DNA of 64,000 nt. Source: Pocillopora verrucosa (taxonomy: Eukaryota > Cnidaria > Anthozoa > Scleractinia > Pocilloporidae). A program made the position numbers and the translations under genes. Below, in pieces: positions 45,633-59,300 of the stretch. The notes under the pieces were generated by a model. The model did not search any database. It saw nothing but the letters and a program-made list of their open reading frames with translations, and was not told the DNA's origin. Where the stretch lies: NCBI RefSeq assembly GCF_036669915.1, contig NC_089316.1, positions 22,918,997 to 22,982,996 of the forward strand, written 5' to 3'. Every line of letters starts with the position of its first letter. Position 1 is the first letter of the stretch.

Positions 45633-46583
45633 CTCAACACCTTGATACTCGTACGAGTCATAAAGGAGATGATCAATTTGTTGCAGCCAACTGGGGAAGA
45701 CAACCATTTTCAGCAAATACGGTAAGATTCACAACATGAAACTAAAACAAAATAGTGGAAGAGGCAGCCATGTCCTCCTGTGAGGCTCTATTCGCCTAAC
45801 TTCCTCATTCCTTAATCAGTAAGGCCTTACGATATCTAAAAATGAAAATTAATTGTCAAAGGAAAATGAATGAATGTTTTCTTTTAACTCCGAGGATGGG
45901 TGTCGAAACATGGGTGGTGATGATTCCCATGCTGGGTGTCACGCGGCTATTCGGTCTCCTCTCGCCTGTACATAAAACTTTCGTTCACATCTTCACCATA
46001 CTCAACTGTGCTCAGGTCAGTGTTCGATGGTAACTGCCAAAATCATTCAATTTCTATCATTATTTTACTTTCTAACCAAGTGAAACACCATTACGATGGT
46101 CACATGATATTTTTTGGAAGTTTAAAAACAACAATTCTGTTAACTATGCAAGAGAAGACAGACTTCTTTTTTAATTATAAGACATGCAATTCTCTTTCCT
46201 CTTGGAAATCTTAATAGGTATTTTGTCTAATTTGTTTGCATATTGTAAAAATTAATGATCTTGAAATCATGTTTATGCTGCAGGGTTTCCTGATTTTCTC
46301 TCTACACTGCATGCGAAACACTCAGGTAAGGAAAATAAACAAACTAATTGTTAACTCCATATCATCAAGTTTTAGTTTTTCGAGAGATATCCGAGTACAA
46401 GTGCTAGGAATGTGTTTCGCGTCGCTCGTCTATCTGCAGATCAGAGAGCGTTTCAAAAGAAAGATGAACATCGTTTTTCGATCTTCTATAAAGAGCAACT
46501 CCACAAGGAAGAGCTCACAGGTCAATCCAAGTGAGGTTGGGGATGTATGGGCAGTTAAATTGCAGTCTTGTGCTCAGTTTTAA
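45633..46583 (+). pseudogene. Adhesion GPCR copy 1: only the last four exons remain
   Basis: Exons 45633-45721, 45895-46015, 46284-46325 and 46440-46583 correspond one-to-one to the last four exons of copy 2. They encode the third cytoplasmic loop (LNTLILVRVIKEMINLLQPT), TM6, TM7 (GFLIFSLHCMRNTQ) and a tail beginning IRERFKRKMNIVF. The upstream lectin, stalk, GAIN and TM1-5 exons are absent. TM6 reads MLGVTRLFGLL, whereas copy 2 has QLGVTWLFGLL; the Trp lost here is strongly conserved in adhesion GPCRs. The frame is open to a TAA at 46581-46583, but the gene is headless in this window and probably dead. Confidence 0.75.
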
Positions 46584-48967
46584 TCGAAATCGCACCTAAC
46601 TTAAATAACTGGATCCAGCCAACCGGAAATGACAGTCAATTACTTATTGCAATCACTTAGTTAACAGCATAAAGTCGGTTACGATCGATCTGACTTGCGA
46701 TCTGCAGCTAAAAAGAGGTTTTTCTTTTCATAATTGTTTAAGCACTCAACTAACTGTAATTGTAATCTATCTTCTTTACGATAACAAGTTTATTTTCTGG
46801 GCGATAGTATACTTGAAGGCAAGATTCATCGAAATAAACAAATCTATAAATTCAAATTTCTAATAGCTCAGTATCTTGATGACTTTCCTTCGAGTAAGAA
46901 CACAGTCCACTACAGACAAGGCGGGAATTTAAGCCAAGATATCACGAATTGTCTTTCTTTAAGAAGCACTCTAGCACGCAGCTTTAATTGAATGTATTTA
47001 TCTTTCGATTCTTGCGCGCTAAATTTCTGCGCTTACTGCATGATTATTTCATATTCGATATTTCACTCATTGAGTTTACAAACTTCTCACCAAACACTGT
47101 TATTACTTTAGATAATAAGCTATGAATAATGACTGAAACTATTGGTTTCTAGAAATTTCGAGAATGCCCAGTCATGCAAAAATGCATACCAAGGGACCTT
47201 CTGGAGTATTTTAGTAGGTTAAATAGTTATGATGTAACACTACCAATATCGTTGTGTTGTAAGCGTCCGGAATTTGCGAGAATACTTTGTACATAAGGAC
47301 ACAGTCGTGCAGCAGTAGTAATTGTTGTCGGGAGGGACTGACTTTTCAGAAAGCTATACCGAGAGAGAGCAACCGTGGAAGATTGTTAATCTCGAGTTAC
47401 TTTGGAGACAACTTCGAGATTGTGTCAGTGGTGAGCAAAGAAATAGTTTGTGGTTGTCTCTTTAAGGATAATTATTCTACTTCTTTAAGAGTCGCTCCTT
47501 GGCAAGAATATTACAAGTTGTTTAATAAATTAATTGGGTCTGTTGATAAATGATGCTCTTTTTGTCTTTTAAATTGTACTGTTAAAAATAATACTAATAG
47601 TCTTAGCAGCTAACGCTGACATTCAAAGCTGTTGCTTAATAAATGAATGGATCGACACGTAAATGTTTGAATAAGTAAACAACTTCTTTAGAAAGAACAG
47701 GAAAAAGCCCCTTATGACTGGATCTTTTTTTGGATCAGTTACATGTACCCGTTTTTTTTTCGCATTCCTGAAATAAGGAGTGTCGTTTTAAATCGAAAAC
47801 ACATCGATTAATTTGGAATTGAATTGGCGCAATGTTAGCCTTAAATGGCATAAACCAAGAGATTATAAACTATTCGGCACACATTATTAAACAACGATTA
47901 ATGAACTTTTACACAGGGTATACAATTTAAAGGAAAAAGCTTAGCGATAGAAATGCAGAATATTTCGATGGGCCTGGTTTTCAAATATCATTACAGTGAA
48001 ACTTAGCATTGCAGAGGAAATTCAATGAGGGAGAGAAGGAGTCCATTATGTAGATGTGCTTAACAGTTTGTAATAATCTAATTTACGTCATACCCATTTA
48101 TAAATAAACATGGATGACGAAGCTTGCGATTAAGACGGAAGAAGTTAAAATAAGAATTATTCTGAAGTAAACAAGCACTTTCCTCTCTACACTGCTCAAA
48201 TGCGATGGGTCAAAACGCTTCAAGCTTCGATTGACCTAATATATCGCAGCTAAGACGAGCGAATATTCCAGAATAAATAATAAATTATTCCATGAGCGTG
48301 GAGAGATACTGAGAGAGTAGAATGTCTCGCCCACAGAGCACATCACTATGACCCAAGAACGTCTCGCACTAAGAGCTTTTGACTCACCGCTCGTTCTAAA
48401 TTGTTGGAATTCAAACATTTGGACAGAAAAGTGATGGTCTGCATGACGCTTTTGAAGAGGAGAGTTATTTTGTAGGCTGAACACTAAACTTTGGCCGTTA
48501 GCCACAGTTGTTTTAAAGGCATACGAAGTAATTAGCATGTCACAGGCGATATGAATAAATAACAATAATTCTCATTTATGCATAACGAACAGATGGCATA
48601 CTAGCTTAAGCTGCCCGTTGATAAAACAGAATTTTGTTAAGACAACTTTCATATAACAGAGCTCATAAAACAATTACTGTTCTTACCATCAAATATTTTT
48701 TAGCTGCTTCTTCCACAACACTTCAACTACAAAAAGTATTTTAATGCCGTGAAGTTTTCCGATTCTATTAGAAAAACAATGCTCCACACCAGGTGCAAGT
48801 GGCTTTTTGTCCATTGGTCCGTCTATGACAGAAAAAAATGCCATGAACATGTGTTCAGAGATCATGATTTGCATTAAAGTCTAACTCGCACGAAAGACTT
48901 TTTGTGAGGATGCCGCAAATCCGCAACTCTCACGCGGTGTGAATCAAATATAAGTGAATCCTGCAAA
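46584..48967 (+). other. 3' flank of copy 1 and promoter region of copy 2
   Basis: Collinear with 60499-63489. A former tail exon near 47924 (cf. 62414) has a stop soon after FKYHYSET. No other exon was found. Confidence 0.6.
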
Positions 48968-50364
48968 ATGTTCAAAACATCGGTGATATGTTGTATGCTG
49001 GGTGAGTACGACCCTAGTTATTCCTGTTTATTCTGCGGTAGCTATGAAACCGTCAAAATTGACTTTTATTTGTAAAATATTTATTTCGACATTTACCTTA
49101 CGGAACTCTAATAACTAAACAAACCAAACTCTTAACATGTCCTCTCTAGTTGTTGTCTAATTATTAAAGCTAATTATCATCATTATCGTTATTATTAGTT
49201 TCTCGATATTTTTCTCTTTCCTTACAATGAAAAATAATTGAATAATAATCACCCGTAATGACACATTCGTATAAGTTGTACGCTAGGTTAGTACCACCTT
49301 AATTATATCTTGACTTTCCATTTGTGACACATTTATATCCATTTTTGAACGTCCTGTGAAATTCAGCCAAACCAAACAGAAAAAAAATAGTCAGGTGGCG
49401 GATATTTGGCACTGTTAATTAAAACAAAACAAAACAGACTTTAAAGATTTCCGCATTGAACTTTCAGTTCTTAATTAGAAATGGATCTCTTATAAATTGG
49501 ATTCCTGAAGCCTTTTAGATTCCATATAGTGGAAAGTAGGTTTCCTTGGAGCGTTCGGATGAGGCTTTAATCAGATATCGCGGTACCCAAATCTTTAGAG
49601 CTTTCAAATTATTGTTCTGTTAGTAACACTCAGAGTAGATGACTGCTTACTGCTCGCCAAGTTGAACGTCATGGTTAATTAAAACATATTTCTCTTCTAA
49701 ATTATTCTTCTTTATGCCCGAAAGCAAACTTTATACTCAACCCATTGCTCTTCTTTTAAAAAAAAATATATGGGCCCTGGAGGTTCCGCAGGTTCCGCGG
49801 TCTGCTGATCCATAGTTTTGTAACTCCCAAGAATATGGAAAAATCCTCACAAAATTTTGGAGACCAACCCTTCAAGATTCAAATTGTGCAGAAGTTTTAT
49901 TTGAGCGCTCAGATTTGATATCCGATTCATTCGCTTAAAATGCGAGCTCAAACGAAACATTTTTTTTCTCTGGATAGCACATTTTACATCCTTTTCATTC
50001 ATTTATAGTTCGGTTGCGCTCCGAATAACCCGTTCAAAAAAATTTTCCGAAGGACATTCCTAAGGGTCTATCGTATCCTTAAAAATGTTTCCACATGTGA
50101 CAAGTTTTGTTGAGATAGTTGGTAAATTGCGGAGGTGCTGCATTTTTTTATAATTTCTCCGTTAGCTCCCTAGGAAGGTAATAAAATTCATGAATAGATG
50201 TTAAAGGGCATGTAGCAAATAAAATGAATTAGTACTCGTTTTACTCGAAATCTAATAAACTTTTTCATTGTTTCAAATGTTACTCCTGAGATAACAAGCA
50301 ATTTATTTGTCCATTTTCTCTTCTACAGACATCCTTCGTTTGTTGATGAAATTGCCAGGGACAG
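48968..50364 (+). CDS. Copy 2 leader exons 1-2
   Basis: MFKTSVICCML from 48968-49001 (donor ctgg|gtgagt) joins DILRLLMKLPGT from 50329-50364 (acceptor ttctacag, donor acag|gtgagg). Together they make a modest hydrophobic leader. Exon 1 aligns with 63490-63562, which has a longer N-terminus. Confidence 0.6.
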
Positions 50365-53300
50365 GTGAGGCAGCTTCATTCCGATGTAATATTTATGTTC
50401 CTTAAAATGGATGGGAACAAAAGATAATACCTGACTAATTATCATATTAATTAGTTATGAACTTCCTGTTAAAATTACATTGGATTGCGATTCAAAACGT
50501 GAGTTGGAAAGCAAAACAAAAAGTCAAAGAATAACGGTGCTATTACCCTGATCTCTCCAAGATCCACTTTTAAAACCTAGCCTAATTCTAATATTTGCTT
50601 CATTGATGTAGAGGGTTTTGATGCCCATCGTTTGTTATTAAAATTAATAATATAAAATAGACCATCTCGTCTTTATCATTATCGCCTTCACTGTTGTTAT
50701 CATAGTATACATTTTTACGTTTATTTATTTATTCATTTATTTTCTTCTTATAGAGTGCCAACCAACCTGTTTCAAAAACTCCTCTTACATATTTTCGAAA
50801 GGCAAAATTTACAGGTTTCATAACAATGAAGTCTGCTCAATCTTGGGAGGTTATTTAGTCTCCATCGAGACTGAGGAAGAATGGCAGTTTATCAATCATG
50901 AGATTCAAAAGCGTGGTACTTGGAATACTTCGACTTTTAATGCGTGGCTCATTGGTTTGGAGAAGAAAGATGGGGTTTGGATATGGAAGAGTGGAGAACA
51001 GCTGAATATTTCGAAATGGCGAGATTCTGAACCAAATGTGAACGATGAAAGGGCGGAAATATCCATGAATGGAAGCCTCTTTAATGGTATCCCTCGGAAC
51101 GATAAAGGAGATGCCTACATTTGCGAGATGCCCGGAGGTAAGATCACATTTCAACCATAAAGCATATAATGTGCTGAAATATTAGCAGTCTTGCACGTGT
51201 GTCATGAAAATTGCTCTTGCTTCTTAAAAGTAAAAAAAACATTGTTCACAGAATATACTCAGCCCACCTAACTTGTACGTGTGAGCGATGAATGAACTTT
51301 TAGGCGCGCATAAGTAGTTGAACACGCTGCCCGTGAAATTTTCGGTGTATGCTTGTTGTTTTGAACATAACACATCGAAGTCCTTTTATTCTTGTGTGTC
51401 CGGGTGTGTGTTTCTTGTACAAGTCAGTGATCAATATGTTATTCACCGGCTGGAAGGTCTGTATTGAGCACCGGTAGTTCAGATAAATGGCACAGTTTTT
51501 CCCAATACGGACCGACCTAGGCTGGTGAATAACATTTTTCTTTTCCTTGAAATTAACGAAATGTTTTCCTTAAGAGTCCTAATGAGTTAGGGCCGTAAGT
51601 GCGGCAAGACCTTCCTTGAACTGAACAAATTTTGAGCGAGTATAAATGGTGGTTGAAACAGATTGAGGTAATGTAAATTAAAAAGAGGCCTCACCGAAAT
51701 ATTTTTATTTGGGTAACGAAAAAGGTAATTTAAGAGGCCTCCAAACAAACTTTGAAACATTTTTTAACAAGTATCTGTCACAATTTGACACCTATCAATT
51801 AGAGAGCGCGGAAGAAAAAAGCGCATGCACCCTTTAAAACGAATCAACAACCACAACGGCGCTGGTTTGGCAAATAAGCTGAACTGGAAAGTAACTTTAA
51901 GGAAATTTAAATCTATGTTTTGAATTTGTGGGAGTTTTCTTGTGGAACTGGTCTTTCATGAAAAGGGGAATTTTAATTCGTTGAATTCTTTCGTTTACTG
52001 TTGCAAAATTTCCGGTACCAATGTCCAGTTTGAACGGACTTACAAAGACTTACCGAAAGCGTATTTGAAGTATAGAAGACCTCGCTCACTGTTCTCCGAG
52101 GAACAAATTATTTGAGAGAATTCAGATACATAATGAATAAAATTACCATTAATGAATTCAATTGCAAAGAAATACCTCACGTTTTAGTTTTCTGGGTTAC
52201 TTCTAGCACGGTTTAGGTTAATTACAAGCGGCTTTTAGGCCGCGCGTTAACTCATCTAATGACATATTTGCTACCAATATTCATCTCAAAGTCAATTCTT
52301 TTTACAGGCAAACAAAGTGATCTAAGAGATAGAAACAAAGAATTAATGTTATCAATCGGCTTGATTTGCTCCACAACGATTTGCTTAAATATACTGTCCA
52401 GCCGGCAAAACGAAATAAATTTATGAAAAATGGCAACAAAGCTTGAGATGTAATCGGCGGCTCGCTCAAGCGATACCGTGCCCGTGGGCAGAGATAGGAA
52501 AACCCGCACCGAATTACCAATAAGATTCCCGGATCCGTTACCGTGCCCTCTGAGAATAACAAATAATAAATGCAGTTCTTTTGAGAAAGGTTATCGGAAA
52601 AAGCGTGTCAGAATTGTAAGCGATAACCTGAAAGGTATTGCTGGTAGCTTTTAAGTCATGGTTAGACTTGACCTCAGGAATTCAGGCTAATCTAGGAAAT
52701 GTCACTTTAAGGAGGAGGCATCACGGGTTTGAACAACCTATTTTAATTGCAAGACTGACTTTAAATTCTAAACTGCTCTAACCCTAATTAATTTATCTTT
52801 AATTTTCATGTCCCTATTGATTATCGTTCCCCAGATAATCTTTTGAGATTGTCGCGTGCACTTTAAAGTTTTGTTTTTTGTTACTTTGCCTGTAACAACT
52901 GTATACGGTTAAATGCGTATCTCCAGTTGCACATTTATGGGAACCTGCATTTACATTTAATTTTACTTTTTTTAAGTCTGATTAGATAGAGGAGGAAGAG
53001 TAGGGGGCGGAGTGGGAGAGGTGTCAGCTCAACGAGGAACTAATTAATATTCAAAAGCTCGACTACCAAAATTACATGAATTCACAAATAACCTTATAAT
53101 CATAATCTTAGCTGATGTGAAGTTAACTAATCCACAAAAGCAGGCCAGGGTGGCGGACGCCGTAGTGAAGAAAGATGTATAGTATTGATTGACACTGATC
53201 AAACAAATACATATGATGTAAAAATAGAAAAAAAGGAATTAATTGGGGAATGAGTCCCATTTTCTGTCTCATTCATTTTTTTCCTTTATTGTGATTGTGG

Positions 53301-56300
53301 TTATAATCTTTTCATGTTATCAATGCTATTATAATTATCACTTTGTGTATCATCATTAGGATAATTGGTATTTTTGTTTTCATCTTCATCATCATGTAGA
53401 ATGCCCAAATATAACTTTTAAAAACTCTTGGTACATAATTTCGGTGGATGGAGAGCCCTGGTACTGGGGCAGACACACTTGCTCAAGTCTAGGAGGGGAC
53501 CTAGTTTCCTTTGAAACCCAAGAAGAATGGAGTTTAATTAATGACGAAATTCAAAGGCGAAATACTACGAACAATGAAAATAAATGGAGAATTGGTTTAA
53601 GAAAAAGGGCCAGGAATTGGACCTGGGTGAGTGGAAGACCGCTGACTATTTCCAAATGGGGACAAGGGGAGCCAAGTGGTGAACACGACGCCGCTTTCAT
53701 GTACAAGAGGTTCCGTAATGGGGAACGGGGCGTGTTTGGAAGCCAATGTAATAATGAAAGTTGGAAAAAACCGCACGCTTATATTTGTGAGATCCCCAAG
53801 GGTGAGTTGATATGTTGTTGTTGTTTTTTTTATTTTTATTTTTTTAAATACAATGGAGTTATGTTCAGTTTTGCAATTAGGATCGACTAAATTCGGATCG
53901 ACGTTTGAATCAACTGCCGCTCTTAATAATAAACTGACCATCGTGCATCTAATTCGAATATGGCGGACATTTCGATCGACTCAGCAACCATTACTCTATA
54001 ACGAGGTTGGTAAGGATTGCCTCAGTTCTCATATATCCTCAGAGGGCGTAGATGCACTTTCTTGTCTAAAAGATAGCCAATTAAAAATTGGTTCATACGT
54101 CAGCGTGCGTTCATCGAGATACGATGATAAACTGACCATCGAGACGATGGTCAGTTTATTATGTTCACTGCACATTTTGCATTGCATTGAAATTAGCCCT
54201 TACAACTTTACAGTTCAAACGATCGGATATTAAAATAGAACACAGTAGACTTAAAATTGATTCGAGATGAGCACGAAAGATGCGTAAGAGTTGCGCGAGG
54301 CGTAGCCGAGAGCAACTTTAGCTTCTTGAGTGGAAAATGTATTTTCCCGAGGGATTTGTTTGCTGACGTCATGAGCGTGCACAATAGGAATATGAAGCAC
54401 GTTCGCGCAATTGAATTTGATAAGACAAATTTACTTGCTATGTTGTAATACTGGGAAAAGTCTTCAGAATATGTTTCATTCTCTAGTATTTTAGTTTGTA
54501 GTTTTCGAAAAACATCCTACAGCCCTATCTAAGCAATAATCACTCAAGACGTGTGCCAAAGAAACAATAGGAGCTTTCTGTATAACTAATAAAAAATCGA
54601 GTGCGTTTAAGAGTTTTGAACGTTATTAGCGGCCATTTTGTTACTCCCCTTTCCGTCCGCAGTTTTGCCCTCGCAGTGTAATAGTAAGGCAATTTTTTTG
54701 TATGATGTGGTCTTGATTAACATTTTTCTTTAAAGATTCCTCAATATCTTCAGTAACTTCGTCGCCTTTACTATCACCCAGAATAGCAACCTCACCATCA
54801 CCATCGGCACCGCCATCGTCGTCGCCGTCGCCACGACCATCGCCCTCGTCATCGCCATTCCCCTCGCCATCACCATCGCCACCGCCGTCGCCGTCGCAAT
54901 CACCATCGCCATCGCCATCACCAGTTGAGCAGCTAGTATGTTCTCTAAATAGTCATTTACCGTTTTTATGCATTCCGTTTTTCAGGATCTCTTCTGTTTA
55001 CAAACGTGAGAGACAATATTTTTAATTTTAGGCAAAGGAGTATATTTCAAAATTTGGCGGAATAAATATTACCAGAAGGACTTCCCTACAGGTATCTAAT
55101 TCTATATGACTTAAAGGCTTTTTAACTTTGGTGTATGTTTTTAAACGATAAAAAAGTAAATATCTGACCTTTAAGGATAAACCACCATTAAGCCATATGA
55201 GGTAAAATGGTGAAGCTTAAAAAATAATCCAGGCCCCCAAAAGAGTTCTCTGGCCAATGAATACCCTGGACACCATTTGGATCCTTAGTATGAATTGTAT
55301 ATACAGTATGAGACTGCCTGTTTAATGACCTGGAAATATTTTACGTAATTTTACGTAATTGTAGGTGGCTGTTACTGTGTTTGAGGATTTCACCTTAAAA
55401 ATCAAGAACGTCACAAAAGACAAGGCCGGCATAGAAGAGGTTAAAACACTGAAAACATCCATCTTTGAGGTGGCAGAGGCCGTTGAGAAATTTGCTCTTA
55501 ATTACGGCAACCGACACCTGAGAGGAATGAGGCTTTCAGAAAGGATCGTTTCCCCCAAAATGGGTGAGTTTGCGGCCTTCAATCCTGTTTAGTTTCAAAG
55601 TCTATTCCTCTGTTACTTACTAACTTACTGACTGTCCCACTGAGTTGTCTAATTTCCTATGGCGTGATGTAAGAACTCAGCTATTAACCCAACTTATCAG
55701 AAATGTTATTGTTAGATGTCATCGATTCATCTGTTTTTTTTTTTTTCAATTTGTTTGGTGGAGAAGGAAATTGAACGTTCTCTTAAACAATCAACAAGAG
55801 AGAATAGGAATCCTTCAAATTGTGAAACCGTTCTTCTCGATCTGTTTATTGAAACTTTTCTTAAATAATAGATTGGTGAGTAACACTTTACTAACTAAAA
55901 TTGTCAAATCTTAGAAATACTTTCCGCTTACTTCATACCGTACACTGAGCTCAAAATTGGCCAATCGTCTGCGATGCACATAAATGCAAGATTTTTAACC
56001 GTACTCGTAAAAATTTCCTAATGAACTTTATAGTTCTCTAACGAAACGGTTCGAGGAACGAATTGAGTTTTCACAATTTTAGTCCGTGCAGCACTACGCA
56101 CTTTTTCATCAGTTTTACATTGAAAAAACGTTGTAAAATGGTTGAATTCGTCGAATAGTCGTTGAAGGGCAAATAGGATACAAACAATACACTTCCATCC
56201 AATAAGATTATGAAATATTTGCGTACACCGCAAAACGCATGTTTGTGTAGGTGTGCTATTGCAAATTTCACCGTAGGTGCTTTCATTTGTCATTTTTTCT

Positions 56301-59300
56301 TTCCGACAGTTTTGGTCATTCAAAAAGCCTATCACTTGAATGCAAGTGGCTTCGACTTTGAGGAACAACAATGGCGAGCGAGAATCGATATCGCTTCTTC
56401 AAATTTTGAGGAAAATGGTTCGTATTAACTACTGTGGTAACTTTACAACTTTTAGTATTACCTTGGTTTCTCCAATAGCAATTTCTTTATTGAAATAAAG
56501 CTTCATGTAAAGGCGCTTCCTTAGTTTACATAGTCTATCTTCTTCAATCATTCGCCTTCCCTAAAATGTCACATACCTCAGAGGCTGATAAACTTTTCAA
56601 TATTGTTCTTTTGTTGTTGTTTAAAAACATTTTTTGTTGATTCTTGGGGCGTTTAAAGGATCAATGGTAGTTGCGTTTTTGTACAAGGATCTGCATGACC
56701 TACTTCTGACAGATCAAGCCATAAGGAGTGAAACAGACAACCAAAGGTGACGTTATTTTCATATTACTCCATGTCGTTTACCTCTAAAAACACATAACAC
56801 GGAAACACATAAGATCTAAGTTCAACTAAACTGAACTGACACACTTTCCAAAAACCCTAACTAAGGTTGGAAGACTCCCTGCTTGTCTCTGACCATTCCA
56901 CCTTCATGAAAAATTGGCTAATTGAATCTACCAAAAATATGTAATATTACTTCCGTGGTTCTGGTCCATTTTTAAATACAATTTCTTCATAGGTATATCA
57001 ACTCCAGGATAATGGCCGTAACTATGGACCCCAAGCCAGAGAAATTGCGAGAAAATGTCATCCTAAACTTCAAAAACCTAAAGGTAACATGAAAATTAGC
57101 TGCTATGCGTTGTTTTGATTTATTCTGACAAGATAAAATCTATTTTCAGGTCTTGACAGCAGAGAAGCGCTGTATGTTTTGGAGTAGCCGCAGCAAAAGG
57201 TAAAAAAACTACAATATATAATTGCACAGTATTTATTCCTTCTGAAATTAAATTGAGTATGTAGGACAATGAATGAACTTTCTCAGATGTTTTTGCGCAG
57301 ATTAACACTTTCCTGGAAGCCAACATGTTGTCGTTTTTAGAGAATGGAAGTCTGATTGAAATGTTCTCGCAAATATGACTACAGTGGAAGAAAATCTTAG
57401 CGCAAAATTCTCAAACCACCTTTTACCCAAACGATGAATAATTTTTTAACTTTACTCTTTTTTCATGTGTGACAGCTTTTCAGAGGAAGGTTGTCATGTA
57501 GTTACGTCAAAAAGTAACTCAGAAGAAACAGTTTGCAGTTGCAATCATTTGACGCATTTTGCTGTCTTACTGGACTACGACGGTAGCACAAAGGTAATAA
57601 AGTTAATTTTGCCTTACTTAATAGTTTTATGGGCTCAATGAACTAACTCAATGTTGTCCTTTAATTTTTCTTTTCTTGACACAGCTCACCGAGGAGGACG
57701 AAACAATTCTGAAAGTTGCCACCTACGTGGGACTGAGCCTTTCCATAATCGGGATACTTTTAACATTAATACTTTATTCTTGCCTCACGTAAGCAATGCA
57801 CTCGATTAATAATGAGGTAGATTCTTAACTCCCCTCAACAAGGCTGGTGATAGAAGAGATCTCAATGCCAGTCTCCATGCAAACAAGAACAGTCATGTCG
57901 GATAATTCACAAACTCAAGCTACATTTCATGCCCCATCACGAACTTTTGAACAACTAATGGTTTCACTTTTTATGAATTTTTTAGGCTTTAGACATTTTC
58001 TTCGCAATATTTTCTTTTTTGTCCTCTCTGGAGCTATTTAATGACTTTCTTCTTTCCTTCGCTGTCAAGATTTAGTTAATTTTTTGCCATTTTTTCCTGT
58101 GTGTTGTTGCTTTTGTCTCATTCATTCTTCTTGTTTTTAATATTATTTTACCAGAGATGTTCGTAAACCTCTCTCTCAAATTCGACTGAGTGTTTCTATT
58201 TCCCTTGGAGCTGGACAGATCATCTTCCTCGCTGGAATAAACGCCACAGAAAACAAAGTCAGTGGCCTCTCCTTCTATCCATAGAATGTGTTTACTCTTT
58301 GCACCGTAAATATCTTGTCGAAAGAAGCACGTTAAGAATTATACGAAAACTCGTCCTTTCCACAGGCTGCCTGTGTTACAATAGCAGCTCTGATGCAGTA
58401 TTTCTTTATGGCCGCTTTCTGTTGGATGCTGATCGAGGGAATTTATCTCTACTTCTTCGTCGTGAAAGTTTACAACATTAACACCAAAATGTACATGTAT
58501 CACGTCATCTCGTGGGGTAAGTTTATTATTTTAAAACATGCACTGGTAACTGTAACCATGCTTTCGGATCGCCAAATCTGGTGTTTTCATGCAGTAAAAT
58601 GTTTTGATTTCCTTTCTTTCTTTATGGGTAGGTCTTCCAGTGATCATGGTGGCCATTTCACTTGGCATCGCTGCTGGAAAAGAAGGGTTACAAAGCTATA
58701 CGAGTGATAAATAGTGAGAAAAAAATTCAAGGGTTTCTTCTTGCTATTCTCCTTTTAGTTCGTTGCATTTAATTCTTTGTTTTGTTTTTGGATATAGTTT
58801 GAAATAGGTATCATTTTATTTTCTGACAATTTGTGTTTCTTTCTTGTGTTTCACTTCCTCGAGTTTAGTTGCTGGCTTTCCTCAACTAACAACCTGATCT
58901 GGATATTCGTCGCCTTGGTGGCTTTTATTGAAGTTGTGAGTTAATGATTAGTGTTTGTGATTGTGATCGGTATACCTGGACTAATTGCTGCTAAAGATTT
59001 TTTCCTCTGCTCTTTAAAACGAATTAAATATTTATGATATGACCCAAGACAATATATATCATTTTCTTTTCCCTATTTACTCACAAAAAGCTTTGAACGT
59101 AGCCGCTGTTTGTGGGGATGCTGGTCAATTTTAACCTACTGATGGTCTTCAATAGCGAGAAAAACCTGTGGGGGCAATGTCCTCACAGGCATAAGAGAGC
59201 TTCATAAATTCTCCAACTTTTACTACACAGTATGAAAAAAAAACTTCTCCCCCTTCCTTCAACGCAAAAATAATCCATGAAAAAAAAAAAAGAAAAATGT

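Noticed and set aside
47287..47553. 88-codon ORF after GPCR copy 1
   Set aside because: The collinear stretch after copy 2 (about 61060-61330) does not keep the frame open, so coding is unlikely.
54730..54921. Met/Ala/Val-rich minus-strand ORF
   Set aside because: Antisense shadow of the TCGCCA repeat in the receptor stalk exon.
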